Below, piece after piece: positions 17,677 to 27,670 of a stretch of DNA of 64,000 bases (position 1 is the stretch's first letter; each line of letters opens with the position of its first letter). The notes below the pieces were generated by a model. The model was not told the origin of the DNA and did not search any database. It saw nothing but the letters and a program-made list of their open reading frames with translations. This DNA comes from Oceanicoccus sp. KOV_DT_Chl (GTDB taxonomy: Bacteria > Pseudomonadota > Gammaproteobacteria > Pseudomonadales > Dasaniaceae). The position numbers and the translations under genes were made by a program. The stretch spans positions 2,232,001 to 2,296,000 of the forward strand of contig NZ_FQLF01000002.1 in the NCBI RefSeq assembly GCF_900120175.1, read 5' to 3'.

Positions 17677-20600
17677 ATGTTTAACACTGTATTAATTGCC
17701 AACCGTGGTGCTATTAGCACACGTATTATTCGTACCTTGAAACAGTTAGGGGTGAAGTCGGTAGCTGTTTTTAACGAAGCCGATGCCGAATCCTTGCATG
17801 TGCAGCAAGCCGATGTTGCTGTCAGCTTAGGGGTGGGCAATGCCGCAGACACTTATTTGGATATGGATAAAATCATTGCCGCCGCTAAGCTACATAAAGC
17901 GCAGGCGATTCATCCCGGTTATGGTTTTTTAAGTGAGAACACCGGATTTGTGCAGCGCTGTGAAGCCGAGGGTATTGTTTTTATTGGACCCACTGCGGAA
18001 CAAATGAATATCTTTGGTTTAAAGCATCAAGCCAGGGATGTGGCGGAACAGGCTGGGGTGCCTTTGGTACCCGGTTCGCCCTTGCTGAATGACCTACAGG
18101 CTGCGCTGCAATGGGCTACCGATGTCGGCTACCCGATAATATTAAAAAGCACCGCCGGCGGTGGTGGTATCGGCATGCAAGTGTGCCAAAGCCAGCAGGA
18201 ACTGGAACAGGCCTGGAGCAGTGTCAAGCGCTTAAGTGCTAATTATTTTTCCAATGATGGTGTCTTTCTGGAAAAATTTATCGGCAATGCTCGCCATATT
18301 GAAGTGCAGGCTTTTGGTGATGGCAAGGGTGTGGTGGTGTCGTTGGGTGAGCGTGATTGTTCTGCTCAGCGTCGTAATCAAAAAGTAATTGAAGAAACCC
18401 CCGCGCCAAATTTAAGCGAAACCATGCGTCAGGAATTACATGCCACGGCGGAGCGCTTGATGGCTGCGGTCAATTATCGCAATGCCGGCACGGTGGAATT
18501 TATTTATGATGCGGACAACGATAAGTTTTACTTTTTGGAAGTTAATACGCGTTTGCAGGTTGAGCACGGCGTCACCGAACAGGTGTGGGGTGTGGATCTG
18601 GTGCACTGGATGTTGCAACAAGCCTGCGGTGAAATGGATGACCTGTTGGCACTTAAGCAGCAAACGCAACCACAGGGTCATGCCATTCAGGTTCGGGTTT
18701 ATGCTGAAGATCCGCTGAAAGATTTTCAACCTTGCGCCGGTTTGCTCTCGCAAGTGCAGTGGCCAGTTGCCGATGGCTTGCGTATTAATCACTGGATTGA
18801 ATCGGGTGTTGAAGTACCGTCGCTGTTTGATCCCATGTTAGCCAAAGTGATTGTGCATGCGACTGACCGTCAGCAGGCTTTAACGCAGTTAACCGAGGCG
18901 CTGGCTAACAGCATTATTTATGGTATTGAAACCAATCTTGATTATGTACAAAAAATACTGGCATCTAACAGTTGCCAGCAGGGGCGTTTGTTAACCCGTA
19001 GCCTGGCGGATTTTGTCTATACCACAACAGCGATTCAAGTATTGCAAGCCGGTACCCAAACCACGGTTCAGGATTTTCCTGGTCGTACCGGTTTATGGCA
19101 TGTCGGTGTGCCACCTTCAGGGCCGATGGATAGCCTGTCTTTGCAACTCGCTAATCGTTTGCTAGGCAATGATGACAGCGCAGCAGCCCTGGAAATTACG
19201 CTGAATGGCCCGACCTTATTATTTACCAGTGCAACCCGGTTGGCATTGGTCGGTGGCGAGATCGAAGCGTTTATCGATGATCTGCCTGTTGCCATGAATC
19301 AAGTCATTACTATTGCCGCTGGTCAGCAATTACGCCTAGGGAAAATTTTAGCGGGTGCGCGCAGCTACTTAGCTGTAGCGGGGGGCTTGCAGTGTCCTTT
19401 GTATTTAGGTTCTCGAGCCACATTCACCCTTGGCAAATTTGGCGGTCATGCGGGGCGCGCATTGCGTGCAGGGGATGTATTGCACCTGGTAGAGAGCACC
19501 GGGACTGATAAAGAAACTGTGTTGCCGCAGCATAGTTGCCCTGTCATAAACGATGAGTGGACGCTGCGGGTTATCTATGGGCCTCATGGCGCCCCGGATT
19601 TTTTTCAGCAAAGTGATATTGATACTTTTATCAATCATCAGTGGGAAGTGCATTACAACTCAAGCCGCACCGGTGTGCGTTTGATTGGCCCCAAGCCGCA
19701 GTGGGCGCGTGAGACAGGCGGTGAAGCAGGTTTACATCCCTCTAATATTCACGATAACGCTTACGCTTTTGGGGCGGTGGATTTTACCGGTGATATGCCG
19801 GTTATTTTAGGGCCGGATGGACCGTCGTTGGGTGGTTTTGTCTGCCCAGTTACGGTGATTACTGCTGACCTGTGGAAGCTGGGACAATTAAAAGCTGGCG
19901 CCAGAATTCGTTTCCAGGCGATTACGGTGGAGCAAGCGGTAACGTTAGAAGCGCAGCAGCAAGCAGCGATTAAACAACTATCGCCATTAACACCGTTAGC
20001 AATTGCTGAGCAGCAATTGATTTCTCCCATCGTTAAGCATTCCAAAACCGGTGATGACGAGGTGGTTTATCGTGTGGCCGGTGATCATTTTTTATTGGTT
20101 GAATTAGGGCCGCTGGAACTCAATATCGAGCGGCGTTTTAAAGTCCACGCCTTAATGCTGTGGTTAGAGGCGCATCAGTTGGACGGTATGCGTGAACTGA
20201 CACCAGGTATTCGCTCATTGCAAATTCATTATGATTCACAGCAACTGTCGCTGAGCTCGCTGCTTGAGCATATTGAGCAAGGTGTTGCCACACTTATCAA
20301 TAGTGAACAACTCAGTGTGCCGTCTCGTATCGTGCACCTGCCATTGAGTTGGGATGATGAAGCCTGTCAATTAGCGATAAAAAAATACATGCAGTCGGTG
20401 CGTCCGGGGGCGCCCTGGTGTCCGAGCAATCTGGAATTTATTCGTCGCATTAATGGCTTGGAAGATATCGAAGCAGTAAAAGACATTGTCTTTAATGCTG
20501 CTTATTTAGTGATGGGTTTAGGCGATGTCTATTTAGGTGCGCCGGTGGCGACTCCGTTAGACCCGCGCCACCGTTTGGTAACCACCAAATATAATCCGGC

Positions 20601-21267
20601 CAGAACCTGGACTGCGGAAAATTCGGTGGGTATCGGTGGCGCTTATATGTGCGTGTACGGGATGGAAGGGCCAGGTGGTTATCAATTTGTAGGCCGCACT
20701 TTGCAAATGTGGAACCGCTATCGCAGTACTTCATGTTTTTCGCAGCCCTGGTTGCTGCGCTTTTTTGATCAAATTCGTTTCTATCCGGTGACTGCGGATG
20801 AATTGCACGCTATTCGCCGTGATTTTCCTTTGGGCAATTATCCTTTGCGGATTGAAGAAACCGAATTTAAGTTGGCCGATTACCAACAGTTTCTCGATCA
20901 GCAACAAGCACCCATTGAACAATTTCAACAGCAGCGGCAGCAAGCGTTTGCTGACGAGTTGGCGCACTGGCGAGCTACCGGTCAATTGACTTATGAACAA
21001 CAAGAAGTGATGTCTGCGCCGTTAGATCAGCACATTATTCCAGAAGGAATGGTAGCGGTTGATAGTTCGGTTTCCGGTAATGTCTGGCAGCTGCAGGTGA
21101 AAGAGGGTGACATCGTGGCGAGTGGTGATGTGTTGATGGTATTGGAATCCATGAAAATGGAGATTGAAGTATTTGCTAGTAGCGCTGGTACTGTGCAGAA
21201 AATTTTATCCCAGCCGGGACAGGCAGTGGTAGCCGGTCAACAGCTGCTGTGGTTGAAAGCGCAGTAA
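17677..21267 (+). CDS. biotin-dependent guanidine (urea) carboxylase
   Basis: This is a 1196-residue multidomain carboxylase. Residues 1-450 form the biotin carboxylase (LIANRGAISTRIIRT, HPGYGFLSEN, the ATP-grasp STAGGGGIGMQ, and EVNTRLQVEHGVTE). The middle is the KipI/KipA-like carboxyltransferase pair. The last 70 residues are the biotin carrier with Lys1160 in LESMKMEIEV. Family enzymes carboxylate urea or, when linked to DUF1989 pairs and guanidine riboswitches, guanidine; the context favours guanidine. ATP, bicarbonate and biotin are required. I use the ATG at 17677 with GAGGAG upstream; a longer frame overlaps UAAP2. The length is full. Confidence 0.93.
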   Translation: MFNTVLIANRGAISTRIIRTLKQLGVKSVAVFNEADAESLHVQQADVAVSLGVGNAADTYLDMDKIIAAAKLHKAQAIHPGYGFLSENTGFVQRCEAEGIVFIGPTAEQMNIFGLKHQARDVAEQAGVPLVPGSPLLNDLQAALQWATDVGYPIILKSTAGGGGIGMQVCQSQQELEQAWSSVKRLSANYFSNDGVFLEKFIGNARHIEVQAFGDGKGVVVSLGERDCSAQRRNQKVIEETPAPNLSETMRQELHATAERLMAAVNYRNAGTVEFIYDADNDKFYFLEVNTRLQVEHGVTEQVWGVDLVHWMLQQACGEMDDLLALKQQTQPQGHAIQVRVYAEDPLKDFQPCAGLLSQVQWPVADGLRINHWIESGVEVPSLFDPMLAKVIVHATDRQQALTQLTEALANSIIYGIETNLDYVQKILASNSCQQGRLLTRSLADFVYTTTAIQVLQAGTQTTVQDFPGRTGLWHVGVPPSGPMDSLSLQLANRLLGNDDSAAALEITLNGPTLLFTSATRLALVGGEIEAFIDDLPVAMNQVITIAAGQQLRLGKILAGARSYLAVAGGLQCPLYLGSRATFTLGKFGGHAGRALRAGDVLHLVESTGTDKETVLPQHSCPVINDEWTLRVIYGPHGAPDFFQQSDIDTFINHQWEVHYNSSRTGVRLIGPKPQWARETGGEAGLHPSNIHDNAYAFGAVDFTGDMPVILGPDGPSLGGFVCPVTVITADLWKLGQLKAGARIRFQAITVEQAVTLEAQQQAAIKQLSPLTPLAIAEQQLISPIVKHSKTGDDEVVYRVAGDHFLLVELGPLELNIERRFKVHALMLWLEAHQLDGMRELTPGIRSLQIHYDSQQLSLSSLLEHIEQGVATLINSEQLSVPSRIVHLPLSWDDEACQLAIKKYMQSVRPGAPWCPSNLEFIRRINGLEDIEAVKDIVFNAAYLVMGLGDVYLGAPVATPLDPRHRLVTTKYNPARTWTAENSVGIGGAYMCVYGMEGPGGYQFVGRTLQMWNRYRSTSCFSQPWLLRFFDQIRFYPVTADELHAIRRDFPLGNYPLRIEETEFKLADYQQFLDQQQAPIEQFQQQRQQAFADELAHWRATGQLTYEQQEVMSAPLDQHIIPEGMVAVDSSVSGNVWQLQVKEGDIVASGDVLMVLESMKMEIEVFASSAGTVQKILSQPGQAVVAGQQLLWLKAQ

Positions 21268-21312
21268 GTCTGAGTATCGCGAACACATTATGTAGATGAG
21301 AGAAATCAAATT

Positions 21313-23112
21313 ATGAGTAACACCTTAATCAATTTATCATTGGCCGCTGTAAGCGAAAGTTATCTGTCGGCCAGTACCACGCCGCGGCAATTAATTTTGC
21401 AATTACGGCAGCAGGCAATAGCACAGAGTGATTACAATGCCTGGATTCACTTGCTGACCGAAGATGAGTTAGAGCCTTATTTTTTAGCACTGGAACAAGC
21501 TGATAGCGATGCCTTGCCTTTGTACGGCGTGCCCTTTGCCATTAAAGACAATATTGATTTAGCGGGAATTGCGACCACCGCGGCCTGCCCGGATTTTGCT
21601 TATACGCCGACACAATCTGCTTTTGTGGTGGAGCAGCTGATTGCAGCGGGTGCGGTGCCTCTGGGGAAAACCAATCTCGATCAATTTGCCACCGGTTTGG
21701 TCGGTGTGCGCTCTCCTTTTGGTGAGGGAAAAAACACCTTTAATAAAGACTATATTTCTGGTGGTAGTAGCGCCGGGTCTGCCATTGCTACTGCACTGGG
21801 GCAAGTCAGTTTTGCTTTGGGTACAGATACGGCGGGTTCTGGTCGTGTACCTGCCGCGTTAAATAATTTAATCGGGCATAAGCCCAGTCTCGGCTTGTTA
21901 AGCACGCGCGGTGTAGTTCCTGCTTGCCGGACTCTGGATTGTGTCAGCATATTTGCCTTAAACACCGACGATGCAGCCACTGTGTTAGACGTCGCGGCTT
22001 GTTATGATGAACAGGACCCCTACGCAAGACCTAATCATTACGCTAACCGCAAACGTTTTTTTGGCAACACCAAAGCGGCGTTTACCTTTGCGGTGCCAGC
22101 ACAGCTGGATTTTCAACATAATACGGAAACTGAAAAACTGTTTGATCAAGCGGTCGCTCACTTTATTGCGCTGGGTGGTGAGAAAATTGAAATTAACTTT
22201 GAGCCGTTTTTGACCGTTGCCAAGTTATTATACGAAGGTCCCTGGGTAGCTGAGCGCTGGTTAGCAACTGAGCAGGTAAAAACTGAATCGATGTTGCCGG
22301 TAATTCAAACCATTATCAAAGGTGCAGAAGGCACCACCGCTGCCCAGGCCTTTGCGGCACAATACCGTCTGGCTGAATTAAAACGCCAGTGTGATGCGCT
22401 AATTGCTGGCGTAGACTTTACTGTCATCCCGACTTCGCCAACCTTTTACACCCGTCAACAGTTGCGTGAACAGCCGATTGCGCACAACTCAACTTTAGGT
22501 ACCTATACCAACTTTGTGAACCTGTTAGATTACACCGCGACCGCAGTGCCTATTGGCTTTACTGATTGCGGCGTGCCCTGGGGTGTTTCATTATTTTCCC
22601 ACGCCTTTGACGATATTCGCTTGCTGTCTTATAGCCAGCAATTACAACAGGCTTGTGGTCTACCCATGGCGACGGGGAGTCACCCTTTACCTCAGCCAGC
22701 CATAGCAAAACAGGCTGCCATAGAATCAACAGTGGAGGTGGTTGTTTGTGGCGCGCATCTTGAGGGGCAGCCATTGAATTGGCAGCTGAGTGAGCGCGGG
22801 GCCACGCTTATGGCTAAAACCCATAGTGCTTCCAATTACTTATTGTACGCCCTCGCGGATGGTAAGCGGCCAGCGATGATGCGTGATGAAGATGATGGTG
22901 TGGCGATCGAAGTAGAGGTCTGGTCATTACCAATAGAAAATTTTGGCTCCTTCGTGGCCGGTATTCCGGCTCCGTTGGGGATTGGTAAAGTGGAGCTGGC
23001 GGATGGTCGTTGGTTGAGTGGCTTTATTGCCGATGCCTCGGGTTTGGTGGGGGCCAGTAATATCAGCTCCTATGGCGGTTGGCGGCACTGGCTGGCTGCG
23101 GCTAAAAGCTAG
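21313..23112 (+). CDS. atzF: allophanate hydrolase
   Basis: The 599-residue enzyme splits allophanate into CO2 and ammonia, the last step of guanidine or urea carboxylation pathways. The N-terminal amidase-signature domain has the Lys-cisSer-Ser triad: Lys78 in FAIKDN, Ser152 in GGSSAGSA and Ser176 in TAGSGRVP. The C-terminal 130 residues form the small second domain typical of AtzF-type enzymes, ending near SSYGGWRHW. It is a stand-alone protein, not fused to the carboxylase. An RBS-like GATGAGAG lies upstream. It is the last gene of the locus. Confidence 0.93.
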   Translation: MSNTLINLSLAAVSESYLSASTTPRQLILQLRQQAIAQSDYNAWIHLLTEDELEPYFLALEQADSDALPLYGVPFAIKDNIDLAGIATTAACPDFAYTPTQSAFVVEQLIAAGAVPLGKTNLDQFATGLVGVRSPFGEGKNTFNKDYISGGSSAGSAIATALGQVSFALGTDTAGSGRVPAALNNLIGHKPSLGLLSTRGVVPACRTLDCVSIFALNTDDAATVLDVAACYDEQDPYARPNHYANRKRFFGNTKAAFTFAVPAQLDFQHNTETEKLFDQAVAHFIALGGEKIEINFEPFLTVAKLLYEGPWVAERWLATEQVKTESMLPVIQTIIKGAEGTTAAQAFAAQYRLAELKRQCDALIAGVDFTVIPTSPTFYTRQQLREQPIAHNSTLGTYTNFVNLLDYTATAVPIGFTDCGVPWGVSLFSHAFDDIRLLSYSQQLQQACGLPMATGSHPLPQPAIAKQAAIESTVEVVVCGAHLEGQPLNWQLSERGATLMAKTHSASNYLLYALADGKRPAMMRDEDDGVAIEVEVWSLPIENFGSFVAGIPAPLGIGKVELADGRWLSGFIADASGLVGASNISSYGGWRHWLAAAKS

Positions 23113-23143
23113 GGCATCTATACTTCAGGATCAATGTTTAGAT

Positions 23144-23177
23144 TCCTCCGTTGAGTGTAAACGCCCGGTGGAGGTTT
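23144..23177 (+). terminator. possible weak terminator after allophanate hydrolase
   Basis: CCTCC and GGAGG can pair across a loop of about 20 bases, followed by TTTTA. The stem is short and the loop long, so this is only a candidate for the end of the guanidine operon. Confidence 0.3.
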
Positions 23178-23295
23178 TATCCCTGACTCCCCCGCACCCC
23201 AATGTCTCCGTTTGCTACGATATTTATCCCCAAAAGTGGCGCTGAATCTGTAATACTTCCCCACCAGTATTATCATCTGTTTCAGGAATACGCCC

Positions 23296-24606
23296 TTGCC
23301 CTTGCTACACGATCTTTCCCTGCACCCCAAATTATTAAAAGCACTGGATAAACTCGGCTTTACCGAGGCCACACCGGTGCAGGCAGAATCTATCCCGGGG
23401 GCTTTGGCGGGTAAAGATTTGATGGTTTCAGCTGCAACCGGTAGCGGTAAAACCGCTGCTTTTTTACTGCCGTTGATCGACCGGCTGTTGAACCATGCCG
23501 CCCCTAACAGTGCCACCAGAGCACTGATCTTATTGCCGACTAGAGAGCTGGCGCTGCAAACCAAAAAGAACTTTGAGCAATTGGCCGCGTTTACCCCTAT
23601 TAAGTGTGGTTTGATCATGGGTGGTGAGGCCTTCAAACATCAGGTAGCCACGTTACGAAAAAACCCGGAAGTGATTATTGCTACCCCCGGGCGACTGGTC
23701 GATCATATTGAAAAAGGTACTACCGATTTTCGCGATCTTGAAGTGTTGGTGCTGGATGAAGCAGACCGCATGCTGGATATGGGTTTTGCCATTGCCATGA
23801 ATGCCATAGCCGATTGTTGTAACAAACAGCGCCAAAATTTATTGTTTTCAGCGACCTTGAGCCACAAGGGCCTGGGGCAAATTCTTAAAACCTTTAATCA
23901 ACCCCTATCTATTGAGGTTGGTTCGCCTCGTCAACAGCATCTGAATATTCAGCAGCAATTAGTATTAGCCGATTCGATCAAGCATAAAGAGAAATTGGTT
24001 ACGGCCTTAATTGCCGAAGAGCAGGCCCGCAAGGTATTTGTGTTTTGCAATACCCGCCAGCACTGTCAGCAATTAAGTCATGTGTTGAAATATAATAAAC
24101 TGAAAGTAAATTTTATTCACGGCGAGATTTCGCAAAACGACCGCAAGCAAATTATGAATCAATTCCGTCAGGGCAGTATTGATGTGCTGGTGGCAACCGA
24201 TCTCGCTGCCCGTGGTCTGGATATTGATGATGTGGATTTGGTTATCAATTTTAATATTGCCCAGTCCGGGGACGATCATATCCACCGCGTCGGAAGAACC
24301 GGGCGCGCAGGGCAGGAAGGCAAAGCTATTACCATTATCGATAGCAATGAATGGAATCAAATGTCTAGCATCGAGCGTTATTTAGGTATTCGATTCGAGC
24401 ACAGAGTGGTTAAGGATTTAAAAGCGAATTATACCGGTCCTAAAAAATTGAAAAATTCCGGTAAGTCAGTAGGTGCCAAAAAGAAAAAGGTCTCTAAGGC
24501 AGATGCTAAGGCCAAGGCTAAATCGGCGAAGAAAAATAAAGCTGGTACAGGAAATTTAAAACCGGTGACGGGTGATGGTTTTGGGGTGATGCGGAAAAAG
24601 AAGTGA
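23296..24606 (+). CDS. DEAD-box RNA helicase
   Basis: This is a 436-residue ATP-dependent RNA helicase. In order: Q motif (GFTEATPVQAESIP), motif I AATGSGKT, Ia PTRELALQ, Ib TPGRL, II DEAD in LVLDEADRMLDMG, III SAT, then the helicase C domain with VATDLAARGLDIDD and HRVGRTGRAG. The tail after residue 380 is Lys/Ala-rich and basic, as in RNA-binding tails of SrmB/RhlE-like helicases. It acts in the cytoplasm on RNA, probably in ribosome assembly or cold adaptation. The start is TTG at 23296 with AGGAA upstream; no ATG fits the N-terminus. Confidence 0.92.
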   Translation: MPLLHDLSLHPKLLKALDKLGFTEATPVQAESIPGALAGKDLMVSAATGSGKTAAFLLPLIDRLLNHAAPNSATRALILLPTRELALQTKKNFEQLAAFTPIKCGLIMGGEAFKHQVATLRKNPEVIIATPGRLVDHIEKGTTDFRDLEVLVLDEADRMLDMGFAIAMNAIADCCNKQRQNLLFSATLSHKGLGQILKTFNQPLSIEVGSPRQQHLNIQQQLVLADSIKHKEKLVTALIAEEQARKVFVFCNTRQHCQQLSHVLKYNKLKVNFIHGEISQNDRKQIMNQFRQGSIDVLVATDLAARGLDIDDVDLVINFNIAQSGDDHIHRVGRTGRAGQEGKAITIIDSNEWNQMSSIERYLGIRFEHRVVKDLKANYTGPKKLKNSGKSVGAKKKKVSKADAKAKAKSAKKNKAGTGNLKPVTGDGFGVMRKKK

Positions 24607-24741
24607 CGCCAGAGTTCTGTTTTTTAGTGTAATTTTCCGCCTTGGTGCAATTAAATCAAGTAGATTTTGGATAGTAAATAATAAGTGCGCTAAGAGCTTG
24701 TATCGTTTGGCTATTGATACACCTATTTAGGAGTAATTAAT

Positions 24742-24948
24742 TTGTTTAAATTAATTCTACAATCAATCGGCATTTTTATATTGGGTACAGCAGTGCTGGC
24801 TATCATTGCAAGATTCACTTTTCATGGTCAGTATGATGAAATGACCATAGTGCCGAAAATATTGATTGGGATATTATACTGCCTGCCGATTGTGGTTTCG
24901 GCCAGCTATTTTGTAAAAGGCTACAAGCTTACGGTTGCAAAAAAGTAG
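24742..24948 (+). CDS. small membrane protein
   Basis: The 68-residue product has two hydrophobic segments (about residues 5-24 and 40-58) with a short polar loop, and ends in Lys-Lys. It starts at TTG with TAGGAG ten bases upstream. The function is unknown and no family is recognised. It stands alone between the helicase and a minus-strand gene. Confidence 0.55.
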   Translation: MFKLILQSIGIFILGTAVLAIIARFTFHGQYDEMTIVPKILIGILYCLPIVVSASYFVKGYKLTVAKK

Positions 24949-25080
24949 CAGGGAAAGAGCGCGTTTTTTTGCAACTTGGGGGTCGCATCCGATTTTGTGA
25001 TCGGCTGAAATAGCTGTAGCGATAGCGTATGGGTTTGCTAATAGGGAAAACTGAGAAGCATTTCAATTTTTCATGAGGTA

Positions 25081-25911
25081 TTACTTTGATTTATCAACGG
25101 CAAAACTGGTTGACGTCCATAAACTTTGCCATACCGCTTCAGTTGATGCGCTAAGTTCAGGAGAAGGCCTCACCATATGGACTGCGCTCACCATAAATTC
25201 ACCACCTTGCAGCACTGGGATTACAATTTTACCTTGATCATCGGTGATTAATTGGGCTTCCAATACCTTGTCACCAATTCGGTTAAATATCAGTGCTTTT
25301 TTATTGGTAAAAGGTTTGCCTTGCCATAACAGTTGCAGGCTAATATTGTCCTGCTTGGCTGACAGCTGATAGGGATTGTCATTTACCACCCATTCAAAAT
25401 CCAGACCTAATATTTGATCTTGCCCGTCGCCGTTACCGACCGCGATTAAACTTTTGACATAGCGTTTGTAGGCTTCAGTAAAACCGCTGGCGGGCAGTCC
25501 GCGTTGCTGATGTTCCGTCAGTACCCAGTCAAGTCCTGACTCGGTTAAAAACCCAGTGAATTTTTCCGGGCTTGGGTAGACCACAGTAGAGTTGTTAGAA
25601 ATATAGGATGCTATATGTAAACCTTCACCTAAGGGGAGTTGGCTAAGTGCGGGTAATTGTCCAAATCGGGATTCGATCTCTACCGTTTTATTAGCCATGG
25701 TTAGTTCAAACGTCTCAAAATTAGTTTTGAAATAGCGCAGTGGTTCGCCTTTAAAGTGTTGCCCTACGCGTAAGTTCGCTTCAATCAATGAGCGCTCTTG
25801 TAACTGGAAGTTGAGCGGCTGTAGCCAAAATTCATGACTGTAACCGGTAATGCAGTGAAGGATTAATCCAATGAGTGATAATAGCTGTATATATAATTTG
25901 TTATTGCTCAT
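25081..25911 (-). CDS. DUF4198-like exported protein
   Basis: The protein of about 276 residues has a signal peptide ending near GYSHEFWLQP, and SHEFWL at the mature N-terminus is typical of DUF4198 proteins linked to metal (Ni/Co) uptake. The rest is beta-rich with two immunoglobulin-like parts. The mature His near the N-terminus may bind metal. The gene is divergent from a HupE/UreJ-family gene starting about 55 bases away, whose product also begins its mature part with SHEIRPA. The pair suggests a metal-handling unit. The start could also be a GTG three codons upstream. Confidence 0.75.
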   Translation of the reverse strand: MSNNKLYIQLLSLIGLILHCITGYSHEFWLQPLNFQLQERSLIEANLRVGQHFKGEPLRYFKTNFETFELTMANKTVEIESRFGQLPALSQLPLGEGLHIASYISNNSTVVYPSPEKFTGFLTESGLDWVLTEHQQRGLPASGFTEAYKRYVKSLIAVGNGDGQDQILGLDFEWVVNDNPYQLSAKQDNISLQLLWQGKPFTNKKALIFNRIGDKVLEAQLITDDQGKIVIPVLQGGEFMVSAVHMVRPSPELSASTEAVWQSLWTSTSFAVDKSK

Positions 25912-25967
25912 AATAAGCACGCTAGCCCTGACTGAAATTAAATCAACTATAACATTTATTAGACATT

Positions 25968-27137
25968 ATGAATTATTTTAAAAGCTTACAAATTGTTTTC
26001 CTGACGATACTTCTACTACTGAGTAACGCCCTTCATAGTCATGAAATTCGGCCTGCTATCATCGATGTTAATATCGCACAAAATGGCGAAATCCAGATAC
26101 AGTTAATCGTTAATTTGGAGGCATTAATTGCAGATATCGGGCCGCAGCATAGCGATACGTCACAATCTGAAAATGCCGAATTCTATGACAGGTTACGAAA
26201 GTTATCGGCTGAGCAGTTAGCTGAAGAATTGCAAATTTTTTCTCCGCGCTTGCTACAGGATACTCAACTGCGTGCTGACGAGTTACCAGTGGTATTGGAT
26301 ATTATCTCTAGCAATATACCCGCCGTGGGTGATGTCGAATTGGCGCGTGATTCGGTTATTAACATGGCAGGGCAGTTACCGCTAACGGCGCAAACGCTCA
26401 GTTGGAGGTGGGGTGAGCGCTTGCCGTCGGCAGCCTTACGGGTTAGCACCAAGCAGCAAGCCGATATTTATACTGCCTATTTGCAAAATGGCCAAGCCAG
26501 TAAAAAGATTAATGTCTCTGGAATATTAGTGTCGGGTGGTAGTGCGGCAGCGCAATCAGAGATGGTTCAGCAAAGCAGCTTTGATATTTTTAACAATTAT
26601 CTGTTAGTGGGCTTTACCCATATTTTACCCAAAGGTTTGGATCATATTTTATTTGTGGTGGGTTTGTTTTTACTGTCCACCCAGTGGCGGCCACTATTGT
26701 GGCAGGTGAGTAGTTTTACTCTCGCGCATACGGTGACGCTGGCACTGGGTATGTTAGGTATCGTGACCTTATCGCCGGCGATAGTGGAGCCATTAATTGC
26801 GGCATCGATCGTTTATGTGTGTGTGGAGAATATTTTTGCCGCTAAGTTAAGCCGTTGGCGACCGCTGTTGGTATTTGCTTTTGGTCTGCTGCATGGTCTG
26901 GGTTTTGCTGGTGTATTAACCGAGATTGGTCTCTCTAGCCAAAGTTTTGTTACCGGTTTGATTGCGTTTAATATCGGTGTTGAGTTGGGGCAGCTGACAG
27001 TGATTGCCCTGTGCTTTCTTATTGTGGGTTTTTGGTTTGGTAATAAACCCTGGTACCGGCAACAGGTCACGATACCCGCCTCAATAGGGGTTGCTTTAAT
27101 TGGAGCTTATTGGTTTATCGAAAGAGTATTTTGGTAA
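25968..27137 (+). CDS. hupE: HupE/UreJ family membrane protein
   Basis: The 389-residue protein has a signal peptide and a mature N-terminus SHEIRPA. About 190 periplasmic residues follow, then a C-terminal membrane domain of six or so segments. HupE hallmarks are in the membrane part: GFTHILPKGLDHILFVVGLF, SFTLAHTVTLAL and FGLLHGLGFAGVL. These His-containing motifs are those of nickel/cobalt permeases. No hydrogenase or urease lies nearby, so the metal and its user are unknown. It is transcribed divergently from the DUF4198 gene and ends at a bidirectional terminator. Confidence 0.85.
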   Translation: MNYFKSLQIVFLTILLLLSNALHSHEIRPAIIDVNIAQNGEIQIQLIVNLEALIADIGPQHSDTSQSENAEFYDRLRKLSAEQLAEELQIFSPRLLQDTQLRADELPVVLDIISSNIPAVGDVELARDSVINMAGQLPLTAQTLSWRWGERLPSAALRVSTKQQADIYTAYLQNGQASKKINVSGILVSGGSAAAQSEMVQQSSFDIFNNYLLVGFTHILPKGLDHILFVVGLFLLSTQWRPLLWQVSSFTLAHTVTLALGMLGIVTLSPAIVEPLIAASIVYVCVENIFAAKLSRWRPLLVFAFGLLHGLGFAGVLTEIGLSSQSFVTGLIAFNIGVELGQLTVIALCFLIVGFWFGNKPWYRQQVTIPASIGVALIGAYWFIERVFW

Positions 27138-27152
27138 AGCATTAAATCATAG

Positions 27153-27188
27153 GCAATAAAAAAGGGCTATTAAGCCCTTTTTTATTGC
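27153..27188. terminator. bidirectional terminator
   Basis: A perfect palindrome pairs AAAAAAGGGCT with AGCCCTTTTTT around a two- to four-base loop, extended outward by GCAAT/ATTGC. It serves both the plus-strand hupE (ends 27137) and the minus-strand cysteine-rich gene (ends 27202). Confidence 0.9.
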
Positions 27189-27201
27189 TGGATTAGAAAA
27201 A

Positions 27202-27579
27202 TTAATAGTCAGTCCAGTCGCCGCCCTGAAAGCCGCAGCCAGTTTCCATTGATTCCCAGTCACCATCATAGTAAACCCACTTTACTTCGCCAGTGTCACA
27301 GGAGCCTTTGGCACCTTCCATAGAGCAATCACCTTTGGCGTGCTTAGAGTCGCTGTTGTCGTCAATGCTGCCTAATACTTTACAGCCAGCTGCATTAGCG
27401 GGTTGCTCACAAGTTTTTACTTGAGAATCCATCATGTTGTTTTGCAGCATATAGGTACAGCTACCATCACCGGCCTTGCCCTTTGGAGCACCGTCATCTT
27501 CGCTGTGTAGCCCGGCAAAAGCGCTGCTGGATAGGGCGATGGCTGCGGCTAGCGTCAAGCTTTTCGAGAATATTTTCAT
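27202..27579 (-). CDS. secreted six-cysteine protein
   Basis: The 125-residue product has a Sec signal (LTLAAAIALSSSAFAG, cleaved after about residue 22). The mature part is acidic and has six cysteines, enough for three disulfides, ending in GCGFQGGDW. A paralog with the same cysteine order and C-terminal GCSFQGGNW lies at 32104-32439. The function is unknown; small size and secretion suggest a periplasmic or extracellular structural or binding role. I start at 27579, where AAGGTGAG lies upstream, rather than at an in-frame ATG 34 codons earlier. Confidence 0.75.
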   Translation of the reverse strand: MKIFSKSLTLAAAIALSSSAFAGLHSEDDGAPKGKAGDGSCTYMLQNNMMDSQVKTCEQPANAAGCKVLGSIDDNSDSKHAKGDCSMEGAKGSCDTGEVKWVYYDGDWESMETGCGFQGGDWTDY

Positions 27580-27670
27580 AAGAGGTCTCACCTTATTGTT
27601 GTGTGGAGTGAATGTATTGGTTCGATTACAAAATTTACTACTAGTAATACGATCATAGTATAAAAACGGA

